Part shown: piece after piece, positions 42,141 to 50,275 of the stretch
Layout of the letters: each line of letters opens with the position of its first letter
Position numbering within the stretch: the stretch's first letter is position 1
Assembly: GCA_944363505.1 (NCBI GenBank)
Contig: CALVUD010000010.1
Span: 1 to 56,933 of the forward strand
Source: an uncultured Clostridia bacterium
GTDB taxonomy: Bacteria > Bacillota > Clostridia > Christensenellales > DTU072
Direction: 5' to 3'
DNA: 56,933 bases
Made by a program: the position numbers and the translations under genes
The notes under the pieces: model-generated
Told to the model about the DNA's origin: nothing
Database searches by the model: none
What the model saw: the letters and a program-made list of their open reading frames with translations, nothing else

Positions 42141-43331
42141 TTATTTTTTGAAATAACGGTTGTAAAGTCCGAGGAACGCTTTTCCGTGCCTGGCTTCGTC
42201 GCGAGCCATTTCGTGAACGGTGTCGTGTATGGCGTCGAGATTCAACGCCTTCGCGCGCTTTGCAAGATCGGTCTTGCCAGCGGTCGCGCCGTTTTCGGCC
42301 TCGATACGCATTTCGAGATTTTTCTTGGTGCTGGCGCTGACTACTTCGCCCAGAAGTTCGGCAAATTTTGAGGCGTGTTCCGCTTCTTCCCAAGCCGCCT
42401 TTTCATAATAAAGACCGACTTCGGGATAGCCTTCGCGGTGAGCCGCTCTCGCCATGGCAAGATACATGCCCACTTCGGTGCATTCGCCCTCGAAATTCAT
42501 TCTGAGGTCTTTGATGATGTCCTCGGGCGCGCCTTCCGCGACGCCGATGACGTGTTCAGCAGCCCAGCTCATTTCGCCTTCCTGCTTAACGAACTTTTCT
42601 TTGGGCGCCTTGCAAACGGGGCACTTTTCGGGAGCTTCATCTCCCTCGTAGACGTAACCGCAAACACTGCATACGAATTTTGCCATTTTTTGATCTCCTT
42701 TTTGTGTATTATCGATTTTTTTATTTTCTTCCGCCTGTGCGGCGATTTTTTCGAAAACTTCCGCGCCGTGCTTACAAACGGGGCATACATACCCCGGCTC
42801 CGGCTTGCCCTGACGGATAAAGCCGCAAACCGTACAAACGTAACCCTCGGCGTTTCCCGCGGGCGCGGGCTTAGGCTTTATGTTTTTGTGATAGTACGCG
42901 TAACTAACGGGTTCACCGTCGTAAACCTCGCTTTCGCCGACCGCGCCGAGGAACATGACGTGCGTGCCCAGATCGAAGGTTTCTATCACGTCGATATTCA
43001 GATATCCGACGGAATATTTTTTCAGCGCCAACGCTCCGTTGGGCGTTCTGAAAGCGTCTATGCCGTCGAATTTTTCGGCATCCTTGCCCGAACGCATCCC
43101 GAAACCCTTGAAAATTTCGAAAGGCGTTTCCGTACTCAGGATACTGATCGCGGCTTTTTTGCTCTTTAAAAGCATTTGCGTGGTCAGATTTGCTTTATTC
43201 ATCGTAACGGAAACGGTTTCGGGCACGGAAGTCTGCTGCAACGCAGTATTGACGATACAGCCGTTATCCTTGCCTCCGTCGCAGACCGCGACAAGATACA
43301 GCCCGTAAGTTATTTTCGTGAAAACGTTCAT
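42141..43331 (-). CDS. Flavin reductase-rubredoxin-reverse rubrerythrin fusion with an internal start
   Basis: 396 residues from ATG 43331 (AAGGAGG upstream). Residues 1-150 form a flavin reductase-like FMN-binding split barrel. A rubredoxin follows (CTVCG...CPVCK, 166-186), then a linker, a second rubredoxin (CSVCG...CPVCK, 221-240) and a rubrerythrin four-helix bundle (about 255-396) with ExxH diiron motifs (EEAEHASKF and [10 protein letters not shown]). The last two domains have the order of reverse rubrerythrin, an NADH peroxidase terminal component. At the linker the DNA keeps AAAGGAGATC and ATG 42686 (Met216), so a free 181-residue reverse rubrerythrin can also be made. No stop codon separates the halves. 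It is co-translated with PerR and detoxifies H2O2 and O2. Confidence 0.9.
   Translation of the reverse strand: MNVFTKITYGLYLVAVCDGGKDNGCIVNTALQQTSVPETVSVTMNKANLTTQMLLKSKKAAISILSTETPFEIFKGFGMRSGKDAEKFDGIDAFRTPNGALALKKYSVGYLNIDVIETFDLGTHVMFLGAVGESEVYDGEPVSYAYYHKNIKPKPAPAGNAEGYVCTVCGFIRQGKPEPGYVCPVCKHGAEVFEKIAAQAEENKKIDNTQKGDQKMAKFVCSVCGYVYEGDEAPEKCPVCKAPKEKFVKQEGEMSWAAEHVIGVAEGAPEDIIKDLRMNFEGECTEVGMYLAMARAAHREGYPEVGLYYEKAAWEEAEHASKFAELLGEVVSASTKKNLEMRIEAENGATAGKTDLAKRAKALNLDAIHDTVHEMARDEARHGKAFLGLYNRYFKK
42684..42698 (-). promoter_or_regulatory. Internal ribosome binding site and start inside the rubrerythrin fusion
   Basis: Minus strand AAAGGAGATC followed after 5 nt by ATG (42684-42686), in frame with the fusion at Met216 and exactly at the start of the second rubredoxin domain. 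Confidence 0.75.
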
Positions 43332-43711
43332 GCTTCCTCCTTGACGCGTCCGATACATTCTTCGCAAACGCCGCCGAACAGAATATCAGTCGATTCGACT
43401 TTCCCGCCGAAATCGGCGCAAGGTCCGTTTATGTTGCCGTCCACGCACACGTCTGTAACTTTTCCGCATACTCTGCAACAAAAGTGCGCGTGTACCGCCA
43501 GCGTTTTGTCGTAGCGGTTGGTATTGTCGGAAATGCGTATCTCGCGGATCTTTCCCGTTTCGGCAAGTTGCTTCAGATTCCTGTAAACGGTTCCCATGCT
43601 GATCTTGGGCATGACCTTGCGGGCGCGCTCGTATACCGCGTCGGCGCCGGGGTGATCCGACGACTGCATTACGACGTTGTATACGATTTCCCTTTGAAGC
43701 GTGTTGCGCAT
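43328..43711 (-). CDS. perR: Fur-family peroxide regulator, PerR type
   Basis: 127 residues. An N-terminal winged helix (about 1-70, with [19 protein letters not shown] as recognition region) is followed by a dimerisation domain carrying [10 protein letters not shown] (74-83) and CEEC (116-119), the structural zinc site of two CxxC pairs. Context with a peroxide-reducing rubrerythrin supports PerR over Fur or Zur. The stop overlaps the fusion gene start (ATGA). A palindrome at its own transcription start suggests autoregulation. Confidence 0.9.
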   Translation of the reverse strand: MRNTLQREIVYNVVMQSSDHPGADAVYERARKVMPKISMGTVYRNLKQLAETGKIREIRISDNTNRYDKTLAVHAHFCCRVCGKVTDVCVDGNINGPCADFGGKVESTDILFGGVCEECIGRVKEEA

Positions 43712-43726
43712 ATACCCTCTTGTTAT

Positions 43727-43769
43727 CAGTAACTGTTACTATTATTATCATATATGTTTTATTTTGTCA
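43727..43769 (-). promoter_or_regulatory. perR: perR promoter with overlapping operator
   Basis: Minus strand TTGACA (43764-43769), 17-nt spacer, TAATAA (43741-43746). Directly after the -10 lies AGTAAC-T-GTTACT (43727-43739), which with flanking TTATC/ATTAT half-matches looks like a Fur-family box. PerR binding here would repress the operon until peroxide oxidises the regulator. Confidence 0.7.
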
Positions 43770-43936
43770 AGCGAATAAACGCTTAACGTAAATTTTTTTG
43801 ATAAACATTATGCTTAATCCGGGTTGAATCCGATTTAAATCGTGCGCCGCGCGCAAAGCGATAGGTCGTTCGGACAAACGGCATCGCTCAGCCGCGGTTT
43901 ACTAATATACGCGGACAGTATATGATATATATATGC
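43770..43936. other. Intergenic stretch without recognised content
   Basis: About 170 bases between the perR promoter and the terminator of the sigma operon. No ORF, tRNA or clear promoter was identified. Confidence 0.5.
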
Positions 43937-43966
43937 GAAAGCTCCGCGGCTAACGGCGGAGCTTTC
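43937..43966. terminator. Terminator of the ECF sigma operon
   Basis: GAAAGCTCCGC (43937-43947) pairs with GCGGAGCTTTC (43956-43966) around an 8-nt loop, about 60 nt after the lipoprotein stop. Confidence 0.7.
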
Positions 43967-44023
43967 TTTCGCTTCGTTACGGAAGGAGAAGGATTTCAAA
44001 AAGTTGATTTTATCGGATCGAAG

Positions 44024-45538
44024 TTATTCCGTAACGTTTTTTAACAAAGCTTTCTTTTCCGCAATGTATTCTTTTGCAGTCTGCTCGGCTTGAGCGATCG
44101 CGTTTTCGAGAGTCTCTTTATCGGACGTCAATTTGTCAAGGACGGCAGTTTTCTTTTGATCGAGTTCGGCTTTTTCCTCCGCGCTGAGTTCGTTTTCGAA
44201 TTTTCGGAGATATTCGTCCGCCTTTGCCGAAAGTTTCGCGGTAAATTCCTTCAGCGAATCTATGCTGAGGCTTCCGTCGTCAACGGCTTGTTTCAAATCG
44301 TTCAGCAAGCTCTTCATCTCCTCGACGCTCAATGCTATCTGCGCTTCGATCTCGTCGTCCAGCCATGCCGACACGACGCTTTCCACGGCGTTCGCGGCGG
44401 CTGAGGCGCCCGCTATCGCGGAATTTATAAGCTCGCGGTGTCTTTCCGCCAGTTTACCCAGTTCGACTCTTATCGAGGCTTCCGCGTCGTTCAGCGCGAC
44501 GGTCAGTTCGTTCTTGACGCTTTCGAGTTCGACGCCGAGCGCCGAATTTTTAAACAGCTTGTCCGCATAAGCCTCAACGCTTTCCAGGGTCACTTCCCCG
44601 GCGTCGTTCTTGATTTGTTCGACGCATTCGGATCCGAGTATCGCGGTTACACGCTCCACGACGCTTTCGTCAAGAGGATAAGTATATACGTCCTCGGCAA
44701 GTTCCGCTAAGCACGAAACGTATTCCAGGCAAGTCGCACCCGCCGTGTACATCTGATAAGCCGTTCCGTAATACGCCGCCACGGGGTCCGTCAGCAGACG
44801 CTTAAGGCAGTATTCCGAATATACTCCGCAAACGGCGCTTGCAGCCGCCTTGTCGTATACCGCAAAAGCCGTCTCCTTGGCGCGAAGATATGCGTCGGTG
44901 GAAAACTCCTCTAAAGTTCCGTAGGCGTTTTTGAGCGCTTCTATCAGGTCAACGTCGTTCAGTTCTGCCGCCGCCTCTATCGAAATTCCGCTTGTTTGGG
45001 ATACCGAAAGTGCAAGTTGAAATTTCTGAACGGACATATTCTGTATCGCTTCATTGTCGGGATTCGAAGACTGAAATTCTTCCATGCGCCTTATCAGCGA
45101 ATACTCGCCGTCGTAGCTTACCGTAAGATCGAAGCCTGTTTCGCTCGCTACCGCGGATACGCCGGCTTGTATCTGACTTTCGATCGACTTGGTCATAATG
45201 CTCGTCGACGAGGACACCAGTGCGTTTACGGTGCGGTTTTCGTCGTCCAAATAACCGTACTCGACGCAAAGTTCGGCGATTCTTTTCAAAGCGACGTCGA
45301 GTTTTTCGCCCTCGATGCCCGTTTCTTCGTAGAGAAGCACGATTCCGTCTTCGTTTTCACCGCGGGCCTCGGTAACGACGTTATTTTCGTCGACTATCAA
45401 TCCGACCGACGGATTTATGCTTAAACTTACGTATGCCTGCGCGCTTTCCGCGTTTTCGTCGCCTTTTTCGTTACAAGCGCCGAGACAACACAGCGTCAAT
45501 GCCAACATCAATATTGCGGCGGTAATCTTAAATTTCAT
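44024..45538 (-). CDS. Lipoprotein with an RsgI-type Asn-Pro domain
   Basis: 504 residues. Signal with lipobox LGAC (Cys22) places it on the cell surface. Residues about 34-110 (AYVSLSINPSVGLIVDENN, VVTEARGENEDG, GIEGEKLDVALKRIAELCVEYGYL) match the extracytoplasmic domain of RsgI-type anti-sigma factors, including the Asn-Pro at which RsgI proteins self-cleave (residues 43-44). The rest is helical, with a coiled-coil-like Ala/Glu/Leu-rich region (about 340-500). Unlike RsgI it has no cytoplasmic anti-sigma segment. It has its own copy of the predicted ECF promoter and a strong AAAGGAGG site, so it is probably the main target of the sigma factor. Its role as sensor, decoy or surface structure is open. 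Confidence 0.8.
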   Translation of the reverse strand: MKFKITAAILMLALTLCCLGACNEKGDENAESAQAYVSLSINPSVGLIVDENNVVTEARGENEDGIVLLYEETGIEGEKLDVALKRIAELCVEYGYLDDENRTVNALVSSSTSIMTKSIESQIQAGVSAVASETGFDLTVSYDGEYSLIRRMEEFQSSNPDNEAIQNMSVQKFQLALSVSQTSGISIEAAAELNDVDLIEALKNAYGTLEEFSTDAYLRAKETAFAVYDKAAASAVCGVYSEYCLKRLLTDPVAAYYGTAYQMYTAGATCLEYVSCLAELAEDVYTYPLDESVVERVTAILGSECVEQIKNDAGEVTLESVEAYADKLFKNSALGVELESVKNELTVALNDAEASIRVELGKLAERHRELINSAIAGASAAANAVESVVSAWLDDEIEAQIALSVEEMKSLLNDLKQAVDDGSLSIDSLKEFTAKLSAKADEYLRKFENELSAEEKAELDQKKTAVLDKLTSDKETLENAIAQAEQTAKEYIAEKKALLKNVTE

Positions 45539-45571
45539 GGTTTGCCTCCTTTGCCGTGCGTTAACGGCTTT

Positions 45572-45607
45572 CGAACATTAAACACGCCTCAAAGAAATTT
45601 TGTTGCG
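45572..45607 (-). promoter_or_regulatory. Predicted ECF sigma promoter, copy B
   Basis: Minus strand CGCAACAA (45600-45607), 13-nt spacer, CGTGTTTAATGTTCG (45572-45586), directly after the anti-sigma stop codon and upstream of the lipoprotein gene. It is the same element, with the same spacing, as that in front of the sigma gene. Confidence 0.75.
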
Positions 45608-47083
45608 CTAATCCTTTTTTGCGTTCCAGAAATTTTCCATCGAACCGTATTCGTCCGTAACGCTCTTTAAAAATCCGTCGTATTCGGAGTCGGTGATCGC
45701 GCTGCGCGTTCTGTCGTATGCTTCGGCGAAAATCTCAAGACGCGATTCGTATTGCGCTTGCAACACGACTTCCGCCAAGGCGGCGAATTCTTCCGCGCTC
45801 CGAGGTACGTTTTTTAGCGCTTGCAGCCCGGAATGTTCGATCCCTATGTTCTTCAGAAGTCCCAAATACTCGACGGCGGCGTCCGCCAGAGCGTCCGGCG
45901 TAAGCGCCGCAAACAACGAACCGAAGTCTGTATTCGCCAGGCTTTCGAACGCTTCGAACGCGTTTTCGGCGTTGACTATCCCATCGACTGCGGCGCCGAG
46001 AAAGGCCGAGATCAGTTCCGTAAAATCGGAGCGCACGAAATACAGATATACTTTCAACTCCTCGTAAAACTCGTCGCGGGAACTTATCCTCGTGCCGTAT
46101 TCAGATTCGTACTCGTTCAGCAAAGCTTCGGTTTCGTCCATCAGCGCGGCAAATTCTTCGGTAAAATCGGATTCCGGATACAGTTTTAAAACCGTCCAGT
46201 AATCCGCAGGCAGCAACGAAGGGTTGTCCGTGTCGAAATAAACGCGGCAATTATATATCCCTATCCGCGCCAGCAAACCGGCGTTTTCGGCGATATCCGA
46301 AACGTATGCATTAAGCTCGGTACTAATCAGCTCGAAAAACCGCGAGTCGAGAATATAGCTTTCGTAAATTTCGTAAATCTCCTCTTCGTTTTTTCCCTCG
46401 CTGACGCGATCAACGTATCTCACAGCCGAATTTTCGAGCGCTTCTTTCAGAACGGAGATTTTTTCGGTCGCTTCCACGTTTAACATTTCGCACATCTTTT
46501 CAACGGATACCCTTTCCTCCCAAACCGCGACGTAAAAGCCTTTTGCCTTGAAATATTCGCCGAGACTGTTTGCCGCCTCGTCGATAACGGAAGATTTCCC
46601 GTCCGTTCCGCTGAAGCGCACGACGTTTTCGTCGGCGTCGAGATCCAGATAACCGAGTCTTGCCGCGGCGTCGGTATACGTCACCACCGCTTCGGACAGA
46701 GGCTCGCCTTCTATTTCGGTCAACACCCCCGCGTCGGACAAGACGACGTCTGCGTCCGCGTTGAGAGCGTTTACGGAAGTCACTTTCCCTTCCCGATCCG
46801 TAAGGAACGCCACCGACGGATTTATCTCGAGTTTAAACACGTATCCGTAGTCCTCCTCGCTTCGGAAAACACCAGTGGCGGCAAGGCAAATAAGCACCGT
46901 CACCATACACGCCGCAACGGCAACCGCGCTCCATACAGCGGTTTTTCGGCTCCCTAAATTATTAGTACGGTTTTCTTTTTTCGGCTTTTCCGCCGTAACG
47001 ATCGGCGCCTCGCGAACGCGGGAACTCATCGGGGGCGCTATAGCGTCGAATTCGTCGTTCAATCTCTTTTTTAACCGCATCAT
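45608..47083 (-). CDS. RsgI-like membrane anti-sigma factor
   Basis: 491 residues. A basic cytoplasmic segment of about 47 residues, which should bind the sigma factor, precedes one membrane helix (about 48-72). Outside lies an RsgI-type domain starting VFKLEINPSVAFLTDREGKV, with the Asn-Pro at about 86-87 where RsgI family proteins self-cleave before regulated proteolysis. A helical extracytoplasmic domain of about 300 residues follows; no carbohydrate-binding module is recognised. The start ATGATG overlaps the sigma stop by 4 nt. A signal that pulls on or removes the outer domain would release the sigma factor. Confidence 0.85.
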   Translation of the reverse strand: MMRLKKRLNDEFDAIAPPMSSRVREAPIVTAEKPKKENRTNNLGSRKTAVWSAVAVAACMVTVLICLAATGVFRSEEDYGYVFKLEINPSVAFLTDREGKVTSVNALNADADVVLSDAGVLTEIEGEPLSEAVVTYTDAAARLGYLDLDADENVVRFSGTDGKSSVIDEAANSLGEYFKAKGFYVAVWEERVSVEKMCEMLNVEATEKISVLKEALENSAVRYVDRVSEGKNEEEIYEIYESYILDSRFFELISTELNAYVSDIAENAGLLARIGIYNCRVYFDTDNPSLLPADYWTVLKLYPESDFTEEFAALMDETEALLNEYESEYGTRISSRDEFYEELKVYLYFVRSDFTELISAFLGAAVDGIVNAENAFEAFESLANTDFGSLFAALTPDALADAAVEYLGLLKNIGIEHSGLQALKNVPRSAEEFAALAEVVLQAQYESRLEIFAEAYDRTRSAITDSEYDGFLKSVTDEYGSMENFWNAKKD

Positions 47084-47610
47084 TGCATTTCCTCCTTCAA
47101 CGCTTTTTTCAGTTTTTCAACGGCTCTTTTGTACTTCGAGGTGATCGTGCCTATCGGCGCGCCTGTATCGGCGGCGATTTCTTTATGCTTGTATCCCCAC
47201 ACGATATGTAAAACGACGATCCTCTGTTCGTCTTCGTCCAGCACGCGCTTCATCGCGCTTGTAATCATATCCCTGACGGCAGCCCTTTCCGTATTGTCGT
47301 ACCAGCTATCGCTCTCTTTGGGCGCATATTTTTCACGGGTGGCGCGGGCGCGAAGTTCGTTCAATGCGGCGTTTTTGGCGATTTGTAAGATCCATGCCGA
47401 AGCGTTGGTGCCGAAGCGGTATCCGGATATGTTCGACTTGATATTCAGATAAACCGTCTGCATGACGTCCTCGCAGTCGAAACGGTTGTTGAAGTATGTG
47501 TACAAAAACGCGTACACTCCTCGCTTGGTTTCCGTATACAGCCTTTCGAAAGCTTCGTTGTCTCCTTCGGCTATGCGTCTGAGCATAGCGTCGATTTCAC
47601 GTTTCTTCAA
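47080..47610 (-). CDS. ECF-type RNA polymerase sigma factor
   Basis: 176 residues. Region 2 (about 15-85: FERLYTETKRGVYAFLYTYF, DCEDVMQTVYLNI, AWILQIAKNAALNELR) and region 4 (about 120-172: DEDEQRIVVLHIVWGYKHKEIAADTGAPIGTITSKYKRA) are present with no region 3, as in group 4 sigma factors. The start is TTG at 47610 with GGGTGA 4 nt away, a weak start that would keep the level low. The predicted promoter is the ECF-like element at 47620-47655, giving autoregulation. It is followed by its membrane anti-sigma factor in the same operon. Confidence 0.9.
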   Translation of the reverse strand: MKKREIDAMLRRIAEGDNEAFERLYTETKRGVYAFLYTYFNNRFDCEDVMQTVYLNIKSNISGYRFGTNASAWILQIAKNAALNELRARATREKYAPKESDSWYDNTERAAVRDMITSAMKRVLDEDEQRIVVLHIVWGYKHKEIAADTGAPIGTITSKYKRAVEKLKKALKEEMQ

Positions 47611-47619
47611 TCCGTCACC

Positions 47620-47655
47620 CGAATATTAAACACGCAAGGGGCGCGCGTTATTGCG
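47620..47655 (-). promoter_or_regulatory. Predicted ECF sigma promoter, copy A
   Basis: Minus strand CGCAATAA (47648-47655), 13-nt spacer, CGTGTTTAATATTCG (47620-47634), about 10 nt before the sigma start codon. It matches copy B at 45572-45607 in 21 of 23 aligned motif bases with identical spacing; the CGT start of the -10 part is typical of ECF promoters. Confidence 0.75.
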
Positions 47656-47748
47656 TTTAAGCGCGTTTTTTTGATTATATCACGAACGAAGACGGAAGCA
47701 ATCGGATTTTTCGGCAAATGCTTGTCGTACCTTTTCGTCCGTATTATG

Positions 47749-47757
47749 TGATATAAT
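47749..47757 (+). promoter_or_regulatory. Leaderless extended -10 promoter of the hemolysin III gene
   Basis: TGATATAAT at 47749-47757, with 6 nt (47758-47763) before the ATG and no ribosome binding site. No good -35 box is seen. Confidence 0.65.
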
Positions 47758-47763
47758 TAAAAT

Positions 47764-48435
47764 ATGGATAAAACGCGGGAAGATCACGACATACATCGCG
47801 AATACGCCGAAGCGGGGCTCAAATACTATACTCCGCGCGAAGAAACGCTTAACGTCTTAACGCACGGTGTCGGGGTGCCGATCGCCATGGCTTTCATGAT
47901 ATATCTGCTTTGCATGGCAAAAAATTTGTCAGAAATTCTGACCGCCGTTTTTATGTGTTCGGCCGCCGCCGCGGTTTACGGCATTTCCGCTGTATATCAT
48001 TTTCTGAAACCGTCCAAAGGCAAATTCGTCGCGCGCAAGATCGATCACGCTTCGGTCGGGCTGCTGGTAACCGCTTCCGCGATACCCTTTCTGTTGTTGG
48101 GTACGGTTTCCGTGTGCAATTACATAGCCATAGGCGCGTGCCTTTTTATTGTCGCCGTCGATGCGCTCGGCTGTTGTATAAACCTGATAAAATTCAAAAA
48201 GGCGGGCGTACTTTGCGATATTACCGTCGCCGCCATAGGCTTCGCTTTCTTTTTCGTCAATCGCACTTATATTCCAGACGTTACCGCTTATTTCTATTGC
48301 GCGGGATTTTGTTGCTGTGTACTCGGATTAGTGCCTTTCGCTCTGAAAACAAGATACATGCACACCCTTTTTCACGTTCTGACGCTGATAGGTCCGACAA
48401 TGTTTATGATCGCCGCCGCTTTCATGTTCGAATAA
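47764..48435 (+). CDS. Hemolysin III family (PAQR/TrhA-like) membrane protein
   Basis: 223 residues with seven membrane helices. The family motifs are EETLNVLTHGVGVPIA (about 26-41), SAVYHFLKPS (about 78-87), KIDHASVGLLVTAS (about 94-107) and the C-terminal MHTLFHVLTLIG (about 200-211). The His residues of YH, DH and HxxxH form the metal site of this family. Bacterial members affect membrane fluidity or energetics; lytic activity is not implied. The ATG has no ribosome binding site, and the -10 box ends 6 nt upstream. Confidence 0.9.
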   Translation: MDKTREDHDIHREYAEAGLKYYTPREETLNVLTHGVGVPIAMAFMIYLLCMAKNLSEILTAVFMCSAAAAVYGISAVYHFLKPSKGKFVARKIDHASVGLLVTASAIPFLLLGTVSVCNYIAIGACLFIVAVDALGCCINLIKFKKAGVLCDITVAAIGFAFFFVNRTYIPDVTAYFYCAGFCCCVLGLVPFALKTRYMHTLFHVLTLIGPTMFMIAAAFMFE

Positions 48436-48462
48436 AAAGTCCGGCGGCGGCGCCGTCGGACT
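48434..48462 (-). terminator. Terminator of the sialic acid lyase operon
   Basis: Minus strand AGTCCG...CGGACT hairpin (48438-48462, with CGGCGCCG pairing inside) followed by TTTTT. It overlaps the stop of the convergent hemolysin III gene. Confidence 0.75.
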
Positions 48463-48502
48463 CGCTGACTATTGATAAGGCGATGCCCCGTACAATATCG
48501 GG

Positions 48503-49375
48503 TTATTTGAGCGTCGCCGCGATTTCTTTGGCTTTTGCTTTGCCCGCTTCGGAAAGAGGCAGGAAGGGCTTTCTGCAATCTCCCATCGGGATACCCAGCT
48601 CGGTCAGAATGGCTTTTTCCATGGCGAATACGCCGAACGGTATCATAGCCTCGATTATGCGGTTGACTTTTTCCTGTACTTCCATGGCTTTTTTGAGGTC
48701 GCCCTTTTTAAATGCGGCGTAAATTGCCAGAATGTCGTCCTGGAGGAAGTTATAGGTGCTGCCTATGCCGCCGTCCGCGCCCATGGACAATCCGCCGATA
48801 AGCATTTCGTCAAAGCCGTTGAATACTGTGAGCGGGCGTTTCATGTGTTTGAAACGCTCCAGTTCGAACAGGTTGACGGAGGTGTGTTTGACGCCCATCA
48901 GCTTTTTGTTGTCGATCATGTCGGACACCAGCGAAAGCATACCGTCGAAGCCGCCCGACGCGGGGAAATTATATATCAGCATCGGCAGATCGGTGGCGTT
49001 CAGAATATCTGTATAATATCCGCGGATAGCTTCGCCCGAGAAGGAATAATAATACGGAGCGACGGCGCTGACGGCGTCGTAACCGAGTTCGGCGGCGCGT
49101 TTAGCCATACGTATCGCGGCGTCGGTAGAGGTTGATCCCACATGGGCTATCAAAGTAACTCTGCCCTTATTCAGACGAGACACGTATTCGAGCAGAGAAA
49201 CTCTTTCTTCCTCGCTCATCATCATGGCTTCGCCGCTGGAGCCGGCTACGTACATGCCTTTCAAGCCTTTTTGAATATTACGCTCGGCAAGCATGCCGGT
49301 TGCTTCGTAGTTGATTGAACCGTCTTTGTCGAATGCGGTCAGCAGAGCCGCGTACATACCGGAAAAATCTTTCAT
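48503..49375 (-). CDS. nanA: N-acetylneuraminate lyase (DapA superfamily)
   Basis: 290 residues from ATG 49375 with AAGGAG upstream; a GTG three codons earlier overlaps that site and was rejected. A class I aldolase splitting sialic acid into N-acetylmannosamine and pyruvate. GSSGE (45-49), Tyr135 in YNFP and the Schiff-base Lys163 in VKHTS fall at the positions of E. coli NanA, and VFNGFDEMLIGGLSMGADGGIGSTYN is NanA-like rather than DapA-like. It is last in an operon after a GPH transporter and a lipoprotein, which suggests sialic acid uptake and breakdown. Another 2-keto sugar acid substrate cannot be excluded. Confidence 0.85.
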   Translation of the reverse strand: MKDFSGMYAALLTAFDKDGSINYEATGMLAERNIQKGLKGMYVAGSSGEAMMMSEEERVSLLEYVSRLNKGRVTLIAHVGSTSTDAAIRMAKRAAELGYDAVSAVAPYYYSFSGEAIRGYYTDILNATDLPMLIYNFPASGGFDGMLSLVSDMIDNKKLMGVKHTSVNLFELERFKHMKRPLTVFNGFDEMLIGGLSMGADGGIGSTYNFLQDDILAIYAAFKKGDLKKAMEVQEKVNRIIEAMIPFGVFAMEKAILTELGIPMGDCRKPFLPLSEAGKAKAKEIAATLK

Positions 49376-49387
49376 AAATGACACTCC

Positions 49388-50275
49388 TTAATTAAAAGCT
49401 ATTATTGTTTGTTGTGTTTCGGTTATCATGGCTTTTTCTGTCGTATATATCCTGCCAGCTTTCAGATAATCCCTCTGATCGCATTTGCGGTAAGATATAT
49501 GTTCGCTGTAAGCTTCGATACCGGTAACCTTGTTCTTTTTGATGGTGAAATCGATGCGCTCTATCACCACTTTTTCGATTCCGCAACCCGCTTTCCAGTT
49601 ATAGTCCTCGACTCCCGCTTGTTTCACCACAGTACCGTCCGCAGTTTTCGCAGTCCCGTCCGACGAAAAATCGGCGTATGTGCCGTCCTTCATCAGAACA
49701 TAAACAATATTGACGCGGACGATCTGCTTACCCGGGCGTTTAACTCCCTGATAGGTTATATAAGTAACCGGATCTTCCACGCTGAGAGCGTGATCGAACA
49801 GGTCGCCCAGATAGCCGAGATCCTCGTATGCGCTCACAATCGGATCGCCCTGCGCTTCGCCGAGAGCGTTCCTTTCGGCAGGCGCGGTTACGGTAGCGCT
49901 TCCGGTATAATTGCCTGCGGAGCAGGAAATGTCGTAAGAATATACCGTGGACAGCCATTCCGTCGAATCCTCGTCCGCCCAGTTTGTGCGCGAAGCGCCC
50001 TGTTTGCGGTTCTCTTCGGGATCGTCGGAATACAGATAGAGCGACCTTTCCGTCGAGTACGCCTCTTCGTAATACTTGTTATACTGCTTTTCGGTATAAA
50101 GTGTCAAGATTTTATGAGTGAAATCGAATTTTGCCGAAAAGCCGTCGGCTTCCGCTTTCTCAATAGCGGAACGCAGTACCCCGACCACCTCGTCGTCTTT
50201 TATATTGCAAGAAACGGTCAATGCGGCTATAACGACTATCACCAATACTGCAGCCACGATCTTAGCGTATTTCAT
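49388..50275 (-). CDS. Predicted lipoprotein in the sialic acid operon
   Basis: 295 residues, not recognised. A hydrophobic N terminus ends at LTVSC (Cys23), a somewhat weak lipobox. The mature protein has a helical start (VVGVLRSAIEKAEADGFSAKFDF) and then a beta-rich region. Strong AAGGAGG precedes the ATG, and the gene overlaps the transporter gene by 14 nt. The position between transporter and lyase suggests an accessory role in sugar capture, but it does not look like an ABC or TRAP binding protein. Confidence 0.7.
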   Translation of the reverse strand: MKYAKIVAAVLVIVVIAALTVSCNIKDDEVVGVLRSAIEKAEADGFSAKFDFTHKILTLYTEKQYNKYYEEAYSTERSLYLYSDDPEENRKQGASRTNWADEDSTEWLSTVYSYDISCSAGNYTGSATVTAPAERNALGEAQGDPIVSAYEDLGYLGDLFDHALSVEDPVTYITYQGVKRPGKQIVRVNIVYVLMKDGTYADFSSDGTAKTADGTVVKQAGVEDYNWKAGCGIEKVVIERIDFTIKKNKVTGIEAYSEHISYRKCDQRDYLKAGRIYTTEKAMITETQQTIIAFN

